Shown: piece after piece, positions 1 to 13,484 of the stretch
How positions within the stretch are numbered: position 1 is the first letter of the stretch
Layout of the letters: the number at the start of each line of letters is the position of its first letter
NCBI RefSeq assembly: GCF_000003605.2
Contig: NW_003135361.1
Span: forward strand, 96,396-151,853
DNA: 55,458 nt
Source of the DNA: Saccoglossus kowalevskii
Taxonomy: Eukaryota; Hemichordata; Enteropneusta; Harrimaniidae
Reading direction: 5' to 3'
Translations under genes and position numbers: made by a program
The notes under the pieces: model-generated
The model's database searches: none
What the model was told of the DNA's origin: nothing
What the model saw: the letters and a program-made list of their open reading frames with translations, nothing else

Positions 1-1386
1 TGGAGTTTTTCATAAAATATTATGTACTAAGCTATTCAAGTTGTTGAACTATTAATGGAACAACATGTCGAGACCTCCACTTGTTTGAGAGAATGCAATC
101 CACTAGTTGTTGTTGTTGAAACGTTCTGCAGCTCTTGAAGTTATTCGGGAATGTATACAATCGCAAATTAGTTGTATTATTACTGAAGCATTGGACAAGG
201 TCAAGTTTAGTTTCGGATATCAAGAACTAATAAGAGAGCTATCTGTTTGCGTATTAAATCAAACAACCCCATATTTGACTTTAATTGGTTAATAATCAAT
301 ACAAAATGCCACGTGATAACTTACATAGTTTACTGTATACGTTACAGTGCGCATGCGTAGTACCGCCAATATAAATCCCTTGAGTTGACTTTCTTGAATT
401 TCTTCATGTTATTAACTCATTTTTAGGCTTTGCTTCTATCCTACTATAGTGTATGTTATACACAAAGAGTAGGTATCTTTACCGTGTTGGTCCGGGATAT
501 ACTAAACATCGGACATCTCAAGGGTGTTCCTATAATATCAGATTTATTAAACAATGTGGTCGTTTAAATGTCTATATTTAAGGTTACCTAATTACTTAAT
601 TTGAAGTTATTTCAAATCGTGTCCGTTTCATAATACGCGTGAATACTTACTATGATATATAGAAGATAATATTTGGTAATCGTAGTCCTAAATAGCTATT
701 GGTGAAGTTGAGGTTGTGAAAATTAATAATGACGTCTCAAATATATCGGTTTTATATCACACATGCGTTTCGGATGCAATTGGAAACTACTAGTTTTATT
801 CAAATTAATATAGCGTAAAACCAACCACGATATTAAGATTTTGGCGTATTTTGTGAAAGTCGGCCTTAATTTCATCACTGCGGAAACAGTATTTTGAAGT
901 AAGCAAGATGGATGGCTCCAAATTTGTTTTGCTGAATATTTTAAGATGAACAATTTTTTTAAGCCTCTCACAAATCTCACGTTACTCATTAACGCCGATG
1001 TTTATCAGTATAATGCATTCCTGACGTATCTTAAAAATTGAGTGTCAACCATATTGTGTTGTCCTCAAATAAAGAGAAAGAATGGGGAGAACAGATGGAC
1101 ATCACATACTATAATATACTATATATATAATATACTATATCAACTTATCTTATCATAGGCTTTTTATATAATCGTATCGTCGATTCTAATCACATCAAGT
1201 GGGTGTATCCACACGATCGGAATGTTTTTCCCGTCGCTTGGAATATGTTGATGTTCCCGAGACATGAATCACAATCATTCCGATGCGACACGCGCGAGGA
1301 AAATGATCTTTCTGTTGTAGTGTTTATTTACCTGTGAATACGACATGTACGACTATTATTACATGCGTGGTCTACCCTGACTTTTA
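1..1386. other. A+T-rich non-coding stretch
   Basis: No gene is recognised. Open frames on both strands at 32-292 overlap each other and are of chance length. A short AT-only direct repeat (14 bp, two copies) lies near 1108-1137. The only other notable item is the promoter-like cluster listed separately at 345-378. Confidence 0.5.
345..378 (+). promoter_or_regulatory. possible promoter-like cluster (NRF-1-like motif plus TATA-like box)
   Basis: The sequence shows TGCGCATGCG at 348-357, close to the NRF-1/alpha-PAL consensus, followed by CCGCCAATATAAATC, which contains a CCAAT-like and a TATAAA-like string. The spacing would suit a promoter firing rightward. No convincing first exon was seen downstream, so this is a motif-level inference only. 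Confidence 0.15.
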
Positions 1387-1462
1387 ATCCGTAGCTCGGT
1401 AGATTTGTGCATGCATATCTTGTTATTGGATTATTCTGGTCCCGAGTCCCCAACGCTACGAC
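1387..1462 (+). repeat. possible tRNA-derived (SINE-like) fragment
   Basis: GTAGCTCGGTAGA at 1391-1403 resembles a tRNA A box, and GGTCCCGAGTCCC at 1438-1450 resembles a B box. Their separation of about 46 bases is close to that in real tRNA genes. The sequence CGTAGCTCGG at the left can also pair with CCGAG and CTACG at the right. There is no proper acceptor stem or anticodon arm, so a working tRNA is excluded. It may be a SINE head or a coincidence. Confidence 0.2.
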
Positions 1463-3435
1463 CTCGGCATATTTCATGCCTTATAAATTGGTATACCGAG
1501 TTAACAGACTGAACAGATGCTATAATTACCCATAATTCCTATTTTAGAAGAGTCGGTTTGCACAATGCCATACAGTGAATCTGACTGCGCAGAACTCAAT
1601 TTTATGTCAACGAATCTGTAAGAGTTGAATTATCCCGTCATCGTATCTCATTGACAAGAATCTATCAAAGTGGTGAGTAGTTTGTATATTTACAATTTGT
1701 TTTTATAGGGTTGCAGAAAGTGGGTTCAAGAAATGAAATTTCATCTGTATCATATAGAAGAAGCATCGCACATTAATCAACGTCAAGATTTCGAACCTTA
1801 TATGTTAATCCCTAGAGCTACCGAGTACATTTATTCTCAATGAGTTCAATGTTCTTCGCGTTAATATTCCGAAGCCCTGGAAGTTATTTTCATATATCTG
1901 TGAATTTCAAAAACACATTCCCAAGCATATTTCCCGCGTCTACATCATTGGCGATTGACAATATACAATTTTGCGCACTGCATGAATTTTATCAAATCGA
2001 GCTGCAATTCACTCGAAAACTAATAGTGGGGCATGTAATTATTCTGACGCAAACTACTATATTACTCTTCAATCTGACACGTCGACAATTAACAAACACT
2101 TGCTTTTCCATGTGCGTGTTGATAAATGTTGATTAGCACTCACGTGCTCGTTGTTAATTGTTTGACAGCTTGTTGCAAAATGATCTGTTGATGAGATTCT
2201 ACAATGGCACGGAAATGCTATGAGAGTTAATCCTTCTTGATTCGCCCAAAACATTATGAGTGCACTTAATTCTGATTAATGGGAAAAAATAACTAATTAT
2301 TCGATTGAGATACAAGCTGCTGTATACTGTAAAATGCTAAGAGAAAAAAATAGATACGTTGATCACTGTGAACTATGCTTGAACTTAATGTAGCGAGAAG
2401 TGTCCTGTCAAATTGAATTTGAATATTGAATATCTTGACATACGATAGTTTCTGGGTTCGCCCGTTTGCAAGTAAGGTCCAATACAAGCTGAACGAACTA
2501 TCACCATCTCAAATTGTTATATTATACAAATGTTTACGCAGATCGAGTTCGATATAGCACATGCTGATCCGAGAGGAGAATTGATGTCTGAGGCATATGT
2601 CATATTGTAGCAATGCATGGTCACTCTCGTGCAAGGGTGATGTAACATTCACTCACCCAGAGGTGTCGCTGTTCAATATCAACCTCCTGCTGTTTTTTAG
2701 TCTAAAATCTCTTCAAAAATTATTTCATAGATTCATGATGGTATAAACTAGCTATGCGCTATCATCTGATATTTCAAAAGCCACGAAGTTGGCATTTGAC
2801 GCGCCCAGCCATCTATTTAATCGACCCCACATGAATGTGCAATACACAAGAAATCATACAATTGCCTTGGTGAAATAAGTAGAATCACTAAATGTTGATC
2901 ATATGACGTCAGCGAACCCATTATGATGTGTCAAAAGTCAAGTTTTGCAAGTATATGTATTCTGTCAAGCACGCACCGACTTGGGCTTCAAGTATTCATA
3001 TTGAACACATTTAACCCAAATAATTTGTACGAATTATCCATAAATGAATTATCCATGAGAAAACGCCACAAGCAACGACTACACGGGCGTAAAAGCTTAT
3101 ATGAAGTCTTTGACTGCATTAAAGATAACATTTGATTATATTGCTGGCGAATGTGCTAATATAATTGGCTGATGGAGTTATGAGGTATATGTTATATTTG
3201 TTATGATGTCACGCGCAATGGAAATTAAACACATCATTTGAGCGTCCTGTTTCTTTTTGATTTTTTTTTGAAGACCGTTCAATTCGTGGCCACGAATCAT
3301 GGCGGCTACACATGAGTACAACGCAAATATGGTGCGCGGTGAAGTTCAACTTTGAGCTCTTGCGATGCATAAATGCATAATTATTGTTCATAACCGCGGG
3401 ACTTATTTATCAATGTCAATATCTTATAATTTCTG
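1463..3435. other. non-coding stretch, nothing recognised
   Basis: A+T-rich sequence without supported genes. Short open frames at 1840-2136 and 2923-3135 have no recognisable domain, no coding-like composition and no convincing splice context. Confidence 0.5.
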
Positions 3436-3465
3436 AAACAAACAAACAAACAAACAAACAAACAT
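3436..3465 (+). repeat. (AAAC)n microsatellite
   Basis: About seven perfect tandem copies of the tetranucleotide AAAC. Confidence 0.95.
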
Positions 3466-4237
3466 AAGACAATCAAATAGTTACGCTAAATTTGCTGTTA
3501 TTTTTGAAAGTTTCATCTCCAGGGCAATTGACATTCCATTATTCACAAGTCTGGTACGAAATTACATGACACTAATATAATGTTAAGAGGACGTGACATC
3601 GTATACACATTCTATTTTTTAGAAATCGTATCTTCTTCGTCATTGTCCTCGATAAGCTGAACATGTATTTCTTACATGTTTGTAGCTTAAGGCTAAGTAA
3701 CATTTGTTAGTCCAGTGAGCCTTGTTGATTTCACACAGTAATTGATTTCTACATATACCGCTTATGGCAATACTATATCTTTATTTGGCGGAAATCAACA
3801 AATAAAACTGAGATATGACAACTAATGTTAGCTTCTTCATGATTATGATGCACGTGATTTTATTCGTTGTACCCTTACTTCGTGGACGACTGTTTGAGGG
3901 CGTTAAATGTATACACATGCCATCTGATATCTGGTTGAATAAATGGAATGTTGCTTCATACGTATCCCGATTCACGACTAACTGATTGAAGGGAATGTTA
4001 GTTAGATAATAAATCCTGCATCTTGAAGCATTTATATATCTATATTGTTATTAGCTGAGCCTCATTCCGTATGGCATTTAAAATCATTGTTTTACACGTG
4101 ATCAGCACAGATCAGTTAAATCATTAACTTCCAACATTTACCCTGGTTGTTTTTTACCTTGGAAACGTTCGGGAATAAAATTCAAACGACAGTTTTTAGT
4201 ATATGCATATTGTGAACAGCAATGTATATTTGTAAAC

Positions 4238-4263
4238 TTAATAATAATAATAATAATAATAAT
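4238..4263 (+). repeat. (AAT)n microsatellite
   Basis: About eight tandem copies of AAT/ATA in an otherwise ordinary A+T-rich stretch. Confidence 0.95.
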
Positions 4264-5675
4264 TAGATTCAATATCAATCCTTTACATGGTTTCATATTA
4301 GATCTATATAGTTCAGTTATATAACGTAGCAAAGAAAACATGTTATATTCGATTCTTGGCCATAATCGATTATTCCCACATTTGCACGTGTATCGTATAC
4401 TCAAACATTGATATATTACGTGTGAGCGTTCTTATCAACTGTGTTGCTGCGGTCACGAACGCAAATAACTTCATATGGTGATGCTGAAACTTGAGATTGG
4501 GATAAGTGTCTTATTTTTAACCCATGATTGTAGATAATTGGTTAAGCGTAACTTTACTATATTCTAACTTCTATGTTACATTTATTCTCAATTTGTTCGT
4601 ACTTGAGTTGTATTGCTACCTGTCAATCAATCAAATATTATAATACCTGTATGGCCAATTTAAATAGTATTATAATATCCGAGCGTGTTTAATGTTATCA
4701 AATTTCAATATGATCTTACTGAAGAAATTAATAATCTCTGGCTCAGGTGACGTAGTGGATACTTCATTTCACTATCACGATACTCCTTAAAATGATTCGA
4801 TTGTCAGTATTCGTGTAAAAGATTGATGGTATAATAGTTGACTGTAACGACGAATTTCCACAAGTTTAGAGATATGATGTATACAGAACGTAGATGAACG
4901 TTTCACGTGTTCGTTTATTTTGATTCAGGACAGCTTTACGCTTACCAACATATTGTAAAACACTAAATTTGTCTGTGTCACTTGAGTAATGTCTATTCAT
5001 CCGCTATATGAACCTGTCTGAACCGATTGATATCCGCCAATGCTTTCAATCATCGCGATCCGAAGCCTAATAACCTCGTTGGCCGCGAACGAATATTCAA
5101 TTGATTCGAGCCCTTTGTGCTTTTTTCCACGATCGATAGACGTACTGTACACAATCAATGAGCGTGATCGTACTCGTCACTCCAATAATTGCATAAATAA
5201 AGATACGAAATCTCTCTTCAATGAAATCATACGGTTTTATAATTTTCTATTTAAAAAATCGTTTTGTTGTAACTTGGAGCGTGTCATACATTACGTCACT
5301 GGGTTTTCACAATCTGCTCGTCGACATCGAAGACACGGTTCGTCGCACGTGCGTTGTATAACAGTTGATTCGCAATATAAGTTGTGGCTGTGATGTTATT
5401 TATTAAAAAAAAAAACGAAATTGGTCAGCTAATATTTTAGCATAGATGTCAGTATTCGTGGAATACCTGGTATCAAACTATACATTGCATGTAATACGCG
5501 TGTGAACAATTTGACCGATCAGAATGAATGTCCATAGCTTGGCAACCTGTAATGTTTATTAACCGATTAAATTGAACATGTAATCGATTTGTTTTTAGCT
5601 TATATGAACGACTCTGTCATATTCGATACTATTCTAGTTTCTGTACTGTGTATATGCAGTATATGAAAAAAAAGA
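4264..5675. other. non-coding stretch with one chance-length open frame
   Basis: A 117-codon open frame lies at 5040-5393 on the plus strand. Its predicted product has no domain I recognise and an ordinary composition for random translation. With about two thirds A+T, a few frames of 100 codons are expected by chance in a window this size, so no gene is called. A run of 12 A lies near 5405-5416. Confidence 0.45.
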
Positions 5676-5785
5676 TCTCGCGTTTCACGTGCATTCGATG
5701 TATACAACGCGTGCTCGAGTGAAGTAAATAGTTTAATCGGAATTCGAACACACTGTGACGCTGCCCTATGACCACAGTCTTTTAA
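5676..5785 (+). mobile_element. degraded copy of the TTAA-flanked inverted-repeat element
   Basis: The right half tracks the copies at 10999-11130 and 20347-20471. It contains ATGTATACAACGCGTG, then AATTCGAACACAC, then a decayed ACGACCAC-like end running into TTTAA (TTAA at 5782-5785). The left terminal repeat is eroded and its boundary is a guess. Confidence 0.5.
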
Positions 5786-6129
5786 ATGGGAGATATTCAT
5801 TTTTGCGATTTCCACTCATTACATTACATATTAGACTCATTTAAAGATATAATATAAATTTAATATACATTTGCGCAATTCTAACTAAATGAAATTAATT
5901 TTCTCCATTTTATTGTAAATAAAAGTCATTTAAAAATAATGACGAAGGTATTGTCTTGGCAACACTCAACAGGGACGTATATTTATCATTGATTAAATCA
6001 ACCACGAGACGAAATTACACAATCTTATTAGGTAGTAATGACCCCGGTGACCCGAATAACGTTAGTATGCCAAAACTTATTACGCTAGATGGACCGATAT
6101 AATATGGTACAGGTCACAGGAGGTCACCC

Positions 6130-6236
6130 AAATGTGATTTCGTCGCCATGCAACGCCCATATTTCACATACGTTGTACTCGTCGCATGGGACGCACACAC
6201 TTAACACGGCGCGGCACGACTACCGTGTTTTGTTAA
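6130..6236 (+). mobile_element. probable divergent copy of the TTAA inverted-repeat element
   Basis: The segment is G+C-richer than its surroundings. It contains TTCGTCGCCATGCAACGC at the left and ACGGCGCGGCACGACTACCG at the right, ending near a TTAA at 6233-6236. This mirrors the terminal repeats of the better copies at 11.0 and 20.35 kb, though the middle aligns poorly. A 74-codon open frame at 6089-6313 runs through it and is taken as a by-product of the repeat. Confidence 0.35.
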
Positions 6237-9200
6237 TCATACCAACTGCTTATGCGTCATGTCAGCTGGTCAAGTCGTTCAAATTAAAATGGTGTCGTCA
6301 CAGGTTGGCTTAATATTGATTAGCATAAATCTGAATGAGTTTCAATGACGACGATAATTCGAATATCGCAGATTTCCCGTTCTTGTTTATTGTCTTGTTC
6401 GAAGTAATGATATCGATTTTGAGATGATCATGTTTCAAACAAAAAATCGAATGCGTGAATAGTGTAAATATACATTGTTCTGTGATGATATTTTAATACT
6501 AATATAAATATAAAACTTAAGTCCATATATAACTTGATTAAAAACGGATAATATAATTGTGAATTTCAGACAAACACAGCCTTTATGGTTCAGTACACTG
6601 GTAAGCGAAAACAGTCATCGATAAATCAGCCGGCTTGTAATAAAATAAATCACATGAAATGGTAATTAAAGGTTTTACGTTCAGACATGTGAGAAATGCA
6701 GCTTCACATCTCATGAGTGTAACAGTAAATAGGAAATGAACTTTTAGCACTGACTCACAATTTAACTGAAATATGTGACACTTTGATTTTGCAAGTATAT
6801 ATACACACCCTGAATTGAAAGAATAGCGACGCGGTACTGTGTGTTCCGGACATTTTTGAAATTCCGCTGCTGAAACTGTTCAATTACTATCCTAGTTGTG
6901 GTTTTTGTGTCACCGAGTTCAACCATGGCCGTTGTCTGGTCCCAGACAAGTAGTTTAACAGCTTTCCACAATGTCAAACACCACGGTCAGTCGCAGGATT
7001 CAAATATTATCTCTGTTGTTTATTAAATGTTTGCCAATATACGCCCTATTTTTAGTGTAGGGGTAAGGGGTAAAACACAGTGGATATGCCAATCAATACA
7101 CTCAGCCGGTGAACTAAAAAAGATGGATGTACAACGTCGCTTTTAGGCTATATAGTTGAGTTTCTCTCAGGCGTCGACTAATCGGGAAAAGATATGGCAA
7201 ACAAGTATCAAGGAGTATGATGTGACTATTTATTTATTTGTTTACTATATGAGTTTTGTTTAACAAGTTTCACTAGCGCCAGAGATCAGACATTTTTATA
7301 AAAATGCTATGCCCGAGTGCCCCTGATCATGCGTCTAAATCAAATGAGTACGACCATACTAGTAGCCGTAATGTAATGAATCCATCAAGTATCTCGTAGA
7401 AACTAGTAAACGTTGAGTGATGTTAGTTTTAAAAGCAGGGCCCCTTCCGCGCGTGTGAAATTGAACGTTTCCCAATGTTTTCTTTGTCGGTTGGTTTGCG
7501 CATGCTTGAATAGTAAGTGAAGCTTCCCGTTTCGTCGCTCTTGTCGTCGATTTTGCAGAATTCACAGGGATAAATATAAAATCGCAGTGATATGCCAGCT
7601 CTATCTTTGTAATGTTGCACTCATTGTTTACCAGTGCTATCAACAATACAGTTATTTATTGATGAAATATATTACTTTTACATATGACACTTCTCTGTTG
7701 TTGTGTGAATTACAGGAGATCGTGCGAATGACATGCATGTTTCTAAAGTGAGCTATATGCATCAATAGCAATGTACATTTCAGTTACGTATTATCTTCAC
7801 TGCATCTGAGCCGATGTACGTCTCAGCCAGCTTATTCCAATCTGGTTGGAAAGGGTTTTGCTGAAAGACGACTCATTCATTTCTATATATACGTGCATTC
7901 ATAAATACGGCATTATATATGCTGTTAACCCATTATCTTGACATACACAGTTTAACTTGGGAGCGTATGCTAAAATCGCGCTGCGTGAATGATTGAAGGC
8001 ACAGCTTTGTATAATCGACAAATAATGCCCATTAAATCGCAATTAGTATTTTTGGAAATTGTTTGAATTACTCCGCAATTGTTGTTGTTTCATGGCGTAA
8101 GTATTTTGCTTTTGATTTCAAAACAAATAAGAAAGGAAGAATTAGGTCATTGCTGTGTTGAAAAACAAACGTTGGTTTAACGAACCCAGTAAAAACGATT
8201 AGCGTGCACATTTATTTATTCAAAACATGTAACCGATAATGTGAAGAAATACTGCGAGCGGTGCATTTGCCATACCCGTGAGACTCGTTAAGTATTTTAA
8301 CATCTGTCTATGCACATCATTTAGCTACAGGGTATCCATACAGCAATATGTTTACATGTGCCGCTGAAACAAACGTCAGATCAAATGCCAGACTGTAACA
8401 TGGCAACGCCATGTCATACACTGAGTCTATGACACAATAATGTCACAACCGGATATCCCTGTCATTATTTGTTTGTTCTGTAATACAACATCAATAGTTT
8501 AAGCAAGGAATATCGAATGCAAATATATATATATAGTATTCGGGTATTAAATGACCTACCCAAGTATGTGCGTGAAAGTTTACCTTTACTGACCGGATGT
8601 TAGTTGATAGTTGATCGTAATCTCTGAACTCATTGTAGCAATATCATGACTCTTAATAAAAAAAAAATCCATTGAATAAATATTTAATAGAATCACTGGT
8701 TAGTAGTGCCCTGAGTTACTTCAAGGTGGTTTAAACTTTTTCAGATCAAGAATGAGCATCCGACCCTGCCTTCAAAACATGGATGCAAAGAGCATGCGCA
8801 GTTTGAAGCACATGCTGTTGATTGTATGGCACAACATGCATGCATGACAAGTGATTGGCTCGGAGAAGGCCATTTTTCGTCTGAACAAAACATATTCTGC
8901 AAATGACTGAAACATTTGTGTGTACATTAATTCAATCACAAAAGTAAAGTCACAGGTACAACATTAAATTCAATTTCGCGTATCCTATTACCGGAAATGT
9001 GTTTTTATATACATATTTCATTTTAAATTTGCGGAACGATTAATAATTTTCCACTGCTATTTTCCAATTTGTCGTGTTTTTGTCACATTTTCTTGCTTGA
9101 TTTATAAGGTTTGTGCGAAGTTAATCACATATTGTGATAGATCCTTTATTATATCGTGTACATATTAATAAGATAATATAAGAAATGCACATTTAACATG

Positions 9201-10998
9201 TCTCCAAGACACGCTCAGATCTCATTTCAATATTGAATTACCTTAAATCCATTGATACCTGTGTTGTATTGAACTACAGCGTCATAAACTTTTCATGTTA
9301 TTTCATCATCATTCCATTCACAACTAAGACTATTGTTATTACCAAAAAAACGGTCGTTATGTATCCTCAACCCGTCTTCAAATAACAAAAGAAACTTATC
9401 GAATATAACCAACCAAATTTAAAATTTAAATTAGTAAAATAATTTCGTGTTGCCATCATGCGCACTCTGGAGACGTAACCAACTTATCCAGGCTGAAGCT
9501 GCTGACCAAATTTAAATTATTCACCTCACGCAGCAAATGAACAAGTATAAATATCCATTAAGAAGTGCATGACCTTCCAGGCATTGATTCAATTAGTACT
9601 AGCTACTCCTATAGGAGTAGGAACTATTTCACCATTCCTTAATAATATACTGAGGATGGGTGGGTACGTAGTGGCGGGGGATCTGCATATTTGATGTCAA
9701 TGTTAAATGGAATAATGATTCCTAGGTATCCGTGAAACATACAATGTAGTGTAGATTAGGTCATGGTTCGATTCTTGTCAGCCTATTCGTAATGTAATAT
9801 ACCTCGACCTTAGCTCTTCCAAGACACAGGACATATTTCATTCAGCGTAATGCTTTGGTATAAAAAGCCGTTTTTATTACTATTTAACGTGACGAATTCC
9901 ACACAACATCAACAATTTCTTTCCCAAGTCACACCCACTACTAACTCTATAATTTATTTCTAAAACATACACTCTAATGCTTTTTATTTGATGACGTAAT
10001 TGTTGCGTGTTTGCGAAAATATGTGCATCAACAGCTTGAATACATCAATGGGTTATGTAACTGTCCAGAGACTGTTAAAAAATACGTGGCAAGTGTTACC
10101 AACCAAACAAACTAATCGACGATGAACGCTGATATCTCCCATCAAGAGAGACTTACATGCTGTGAAAATGCATGACCAGTTGTTCGTAGATTTCCAGGCG
10201 AGGTCTCACTTGCATTTATCGTCTACACGTTTAATCCTTTATGTAATCGTACGAACACTGTAATGAATAAGGCATTACATACATTTTTATTCAGCTGTAT
10301 ATTGTGTGTCAAGACTAGATATACCCATGTCACGTAATACCGTACAATTAGCTGTGAATCCCGTGCAAGCTTAGGTTAATGTTCGCACCATTTGCTAAAT
10401 GTTAATTGCCAACTATTTGGAGGGGCATCTATGCTAACATTCGATCGAGCAGTGAACTAAATTCACCGCGATCAGATATCATGCTTACCCCCGTATATTA
10501 ACCTATGTCAAATAAGTCAATTGTATACGGTATAGGCAAAACATCTTTCAGACCCTGCATATGTAGCCATTAGTAATTAACTGATAATATAATATTGGTG
10601 CATAGCACATTATATGTTATAAATTCAACACTTTCACGGCCTAAGCGTGTCGTATTTGACCATATTTAGCGTGCGTTCTCATCGTTTCTTAGGATTAAAT
10701 TAATTCCCGGCGCGTGGGCAGGGCACGACGCTCTGCGTTGACATTTAAAAGTGTAAGCGTTTTTTTTTATAGTTGCCCTATTTTATTTTTGTTTTAGGAA
10801 GCCCCCCCCCCCACACACAATCCACTCTTGTCGTTGTTTTCGTCGTTATTCAAACTAATAGACGTTGCTAGATTACCATCACACTGTCTGCGTTTATTTT
10901 AAACAGTTTAGCACAGAGTCTCGCCGCTTATCGCTGCATTATCTGGAGACCATTGGAAAAGCATATTACCCTCGTATAGTACCTTGACTTCAAAACAT
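6237..10998. other. long non-coding stretch
   Basis: No supported gene. Contents include a short AT dinucleotide run at 8522-8535, two TGCGCATGC motifs (7497-7505 and, on the minus strand, 8792-8800), and a tract of 11 C followed by ACACACA at 10802-10819. Open frames on the minus strand at 7359-7646 overlap one another and are not convincing. Confidence 0.5.
10802..10819 (+). repeat. poly-C tract followed by (AC)n
   Basis: Eleven C followed by ACACACA. A very similar arrangement, ten C followed closely by CCCACACACAG, occurs at 40819-40839, so the pair may be remnants of the same repeat. Confidence 0.85.
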
Positions 10999-11130
10999 TT
11001 AAAAGGCGCAGTCGTCGTGCCGCGTCCTGTTCGATATGGGACTTATATCGACGTATACAACGCTTGTAAAATACATTGTTTATTTACATGAAATTCGAAC
11101 ACACGCTGCGCGACGACCACCGCGCTTTAA
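10999..11130 (+). mobile_element. TTAA-flanked MITE, well preserved copy
   Basis: The element is bounded by TTAA at 10999-11002 and again at 11127-11130. The left end reads TTAAAAGGCGCAGTCGTCG and the right end, reverse complemented, reads TTAAAGCGCGGTGGTCGTCG, so the ends are imperfect terminal inverted repeats of roughly 25-30 bp. It is 132 bp long with no coding capacity. TTAA target duplications are typical of piggyBac-type transposases (established knowledge), so mobilisation by such an enzyme is an inference. The copy at 20347-20471 has the same ends and the same internal blocks. Confidence 0.75.
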
Positions 11131-12572
11131 GCCATGGTTCTATACAGGCAACCTGTTTTGGTCAAACGCACAGCTGTTCATTTGAAAATTGACCGACGTA
11201 AACAATTATTAAATGTTTTCCAGCATTGTAGCTGCTAAATTTAGGTGTATGAGTGGAGAGTCAAACGCTAAGACGCGGTTGAAGATTTAAAATATAATTC
11301 AAACACTCATTAATGTGAGGCTATCACTTTCATTGCAGCACAATGACACGGTAAAAACATCCGTGACCTTGATCAAAATAAAACCTGAAACAGTACACAT
11401 TATTATACGTTAGGTATGTTATTAAATTGGAATATAGATATAAAATGTCTAAATAGAATTTGATAGTTAACCAGTATGATTTCAATTAAATATATTGTAT
11501 ACCTAGTAAATTCTGTTTTGCTAATAGCAAATGAGCAGCATTTGTTTGGGGTTCCCACTGAGTTTATTTGATATTTGACTATTGTTTATTCTCATTTATC
11601 TCCAATAGACTGTGGAAGATAGATATCAGCAGAAATGATCAGCAGGTCAGTCCGTCACGTACATATAGAACAGAGCAGGTGGGAATCCTGAGTCCGTTAT
11701 AATAGTCGGCCAACATATTAACACTCACTTATCACCATACAATGCACATATCATCCGAAAGACAGCTGTCAATTGCCTTCACTATAACATCGTTGTAACT
11801 TCCGCAGGAATACGACATTCGGACATTATACGCACGCGTCGAATATGACCTTGTCGATTACACTCGTCCACGTTAGTAATTTATATCTAGGTATAAACGG
11901 TTTCATAATATGAGTACAAGTTCGGCCTTGATATAAAAATCCTTTTAAACATCATATCTGATATTAAGACTATATTAATATTCTTAACGGTGATAAATCT
12001 GACGATTTATACACGAAGGCGCCGGCTTATAACAATACTTTACTAAAAATTACAGGTTTAATCCAAATGTGACACTGAATTATTATTGAAACATACATGA
12101 AGAACATTTCCTCTTTATTGCCAATTTGTATTAATTGTTTACCTACGTCTACAATAAATCAAATAATGTGCAAATATACCCAGACAGGTAATGCATTACA
12201 GACTTAGCGGAATGTGGGTTTAACACAGTCTTATTACAATGGTTACTTTCCCATGCCTTTATTGCAACACGTGCTGATATACCTCCGGGAGGTTGACACT
12301 AGGTTAGGATTCGATCACACTCACATTTAGCAAATATAAGGCATGATGTACTTGTTTAATATAATAAAGACAACTGGACAAGGTCAATCGATTGAAATGA
12401 GGTTAGCCTCTCCATCTTACGTGGCTATGTAGTGATGGGAAACAGTTGGAAGATAGTCGATGCACTTAACCTATGAACGTAGACTTGACGTCATAAAAAT
12501 TTGCATTGCAAGGTCAGTGTTATATAGGATGTTACCAGGTATGTATAGGTTTGGAAAAGGTCAAACAACTGC
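11131..12572. other. non-coding stretch, nothing recognised
   Basis: A+T-rich sequence with no open frame of note and no clear repeat. Confidence 0.5.
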
Positions 12573-12632
12573 TAGGGCGGCGGTCGTCTTGTAGACGCAT
12601 TCGAATTTCTTGTAACAAAATGCACTTTATTA
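12573..12632 (-). mobile_element. half copy of the TTAA MITE, reverse orientation
   Basis: GGGCGGCGGTCGTC followed by GCATTCGAATTTCTTGTAA matches the reverse complement of the right half of the copy at 10999-11130 (GCGCGGTGGTCGTC, then GTTCGAATTTCATGTAAA). The other half is not visible, so this is a fragment. Confidence 0.55.
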
Positions 12633-12837
12633 TTATACTAATTAATTACTGATCTATTTTTATGTATGATTGTTACAATTAATTAATTAATTGAATGGTC
12701 TAGCTGATTAAAAAGAAATATAATTCATATCAAATTGAAATTATTGAGTAATTATTATCGAGACTACGTTTATATACTCAATACGACAATTGGATTTTGC
12801 TCAGTAGACACATGTTTGAGAAAAAACCCTAAGAGTA

Positions 12838-13110
12838 CCCTAAGAGATAGATGGCTTTATTCAGAATTTTAGGTAAGTATATTTTGAGTAGCCTAATTTA
12901 TGTAAAAAACTGTGCTGTTTTCAAAAAAAGCACCCTTATTGACCATACTCAGGACAAAATTGCAATTTAGACCACATTTTGGTCAAAAAAAGGTCATTTT
13001 TAGTCAAATTTTTTTTTTTCATATTAGGGTATTTTTTGCATGTAAGGAATATCAAAATATAAGTTATATCGATAACATAGTTGGTTATCCATTTGTATTT
13101 GTTTTGACAA
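12838..13110 (+). repeat. left terminal inverted repeat of the 12.8-14.7 kb element
   Basis: Pairs with 14385-14670. The block 12842-13035 is the best conserved part and includes a TTTTAGGTAAGTAT string (12867-12880) identical in both arms. Confidence 0.75.
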
Positions 13111-13484
13111 ATTTGGATCGATAATCATTGTTTTTCAAACAATGGTTATTTTCAACCATTATGGTGAAGACGAAATACCTTTATGTTTGAAGGGCACTGG
13201 CCCACCTAATATATATGATGAATTCAAAATGATTTATGATATATGTACACACGGTTATATCACTGTATATAATGTCCATCACAAGTTGGTTTGACATCTT
13301 ATATTTACAGCTCTGAAGACATCGTTCAACTATATCATTTTCAAGCTGAAAGAAACAACGAAAACTAAATTATTTGCTACTACCATATAACCAGCACCTG
13401 TGATTTGTGGTATATTTCACTGGTTTGAGATTAAAGGAAAATATTATTCATAAATGTTGCTATATTTTTTAATCTTACCACAAC

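Noticed and set aside
5040-5393. 117-codon open frame as a gene
   Set aside because: Same chance argument; composition is not coding-like and no domain is seen.
6089-6313. 74-codon frame with G/C-ending codons
   Set aside because: The codon pattern is explained by the underlying G+C-rich inverted-repeat element at 6130-6236.
7055-7075. Telomere-like GTAGGGGTAAGGGGTAA string
   Set aside because: Too short and irregular; no tandem TTAGGG is present anywhere in the window.
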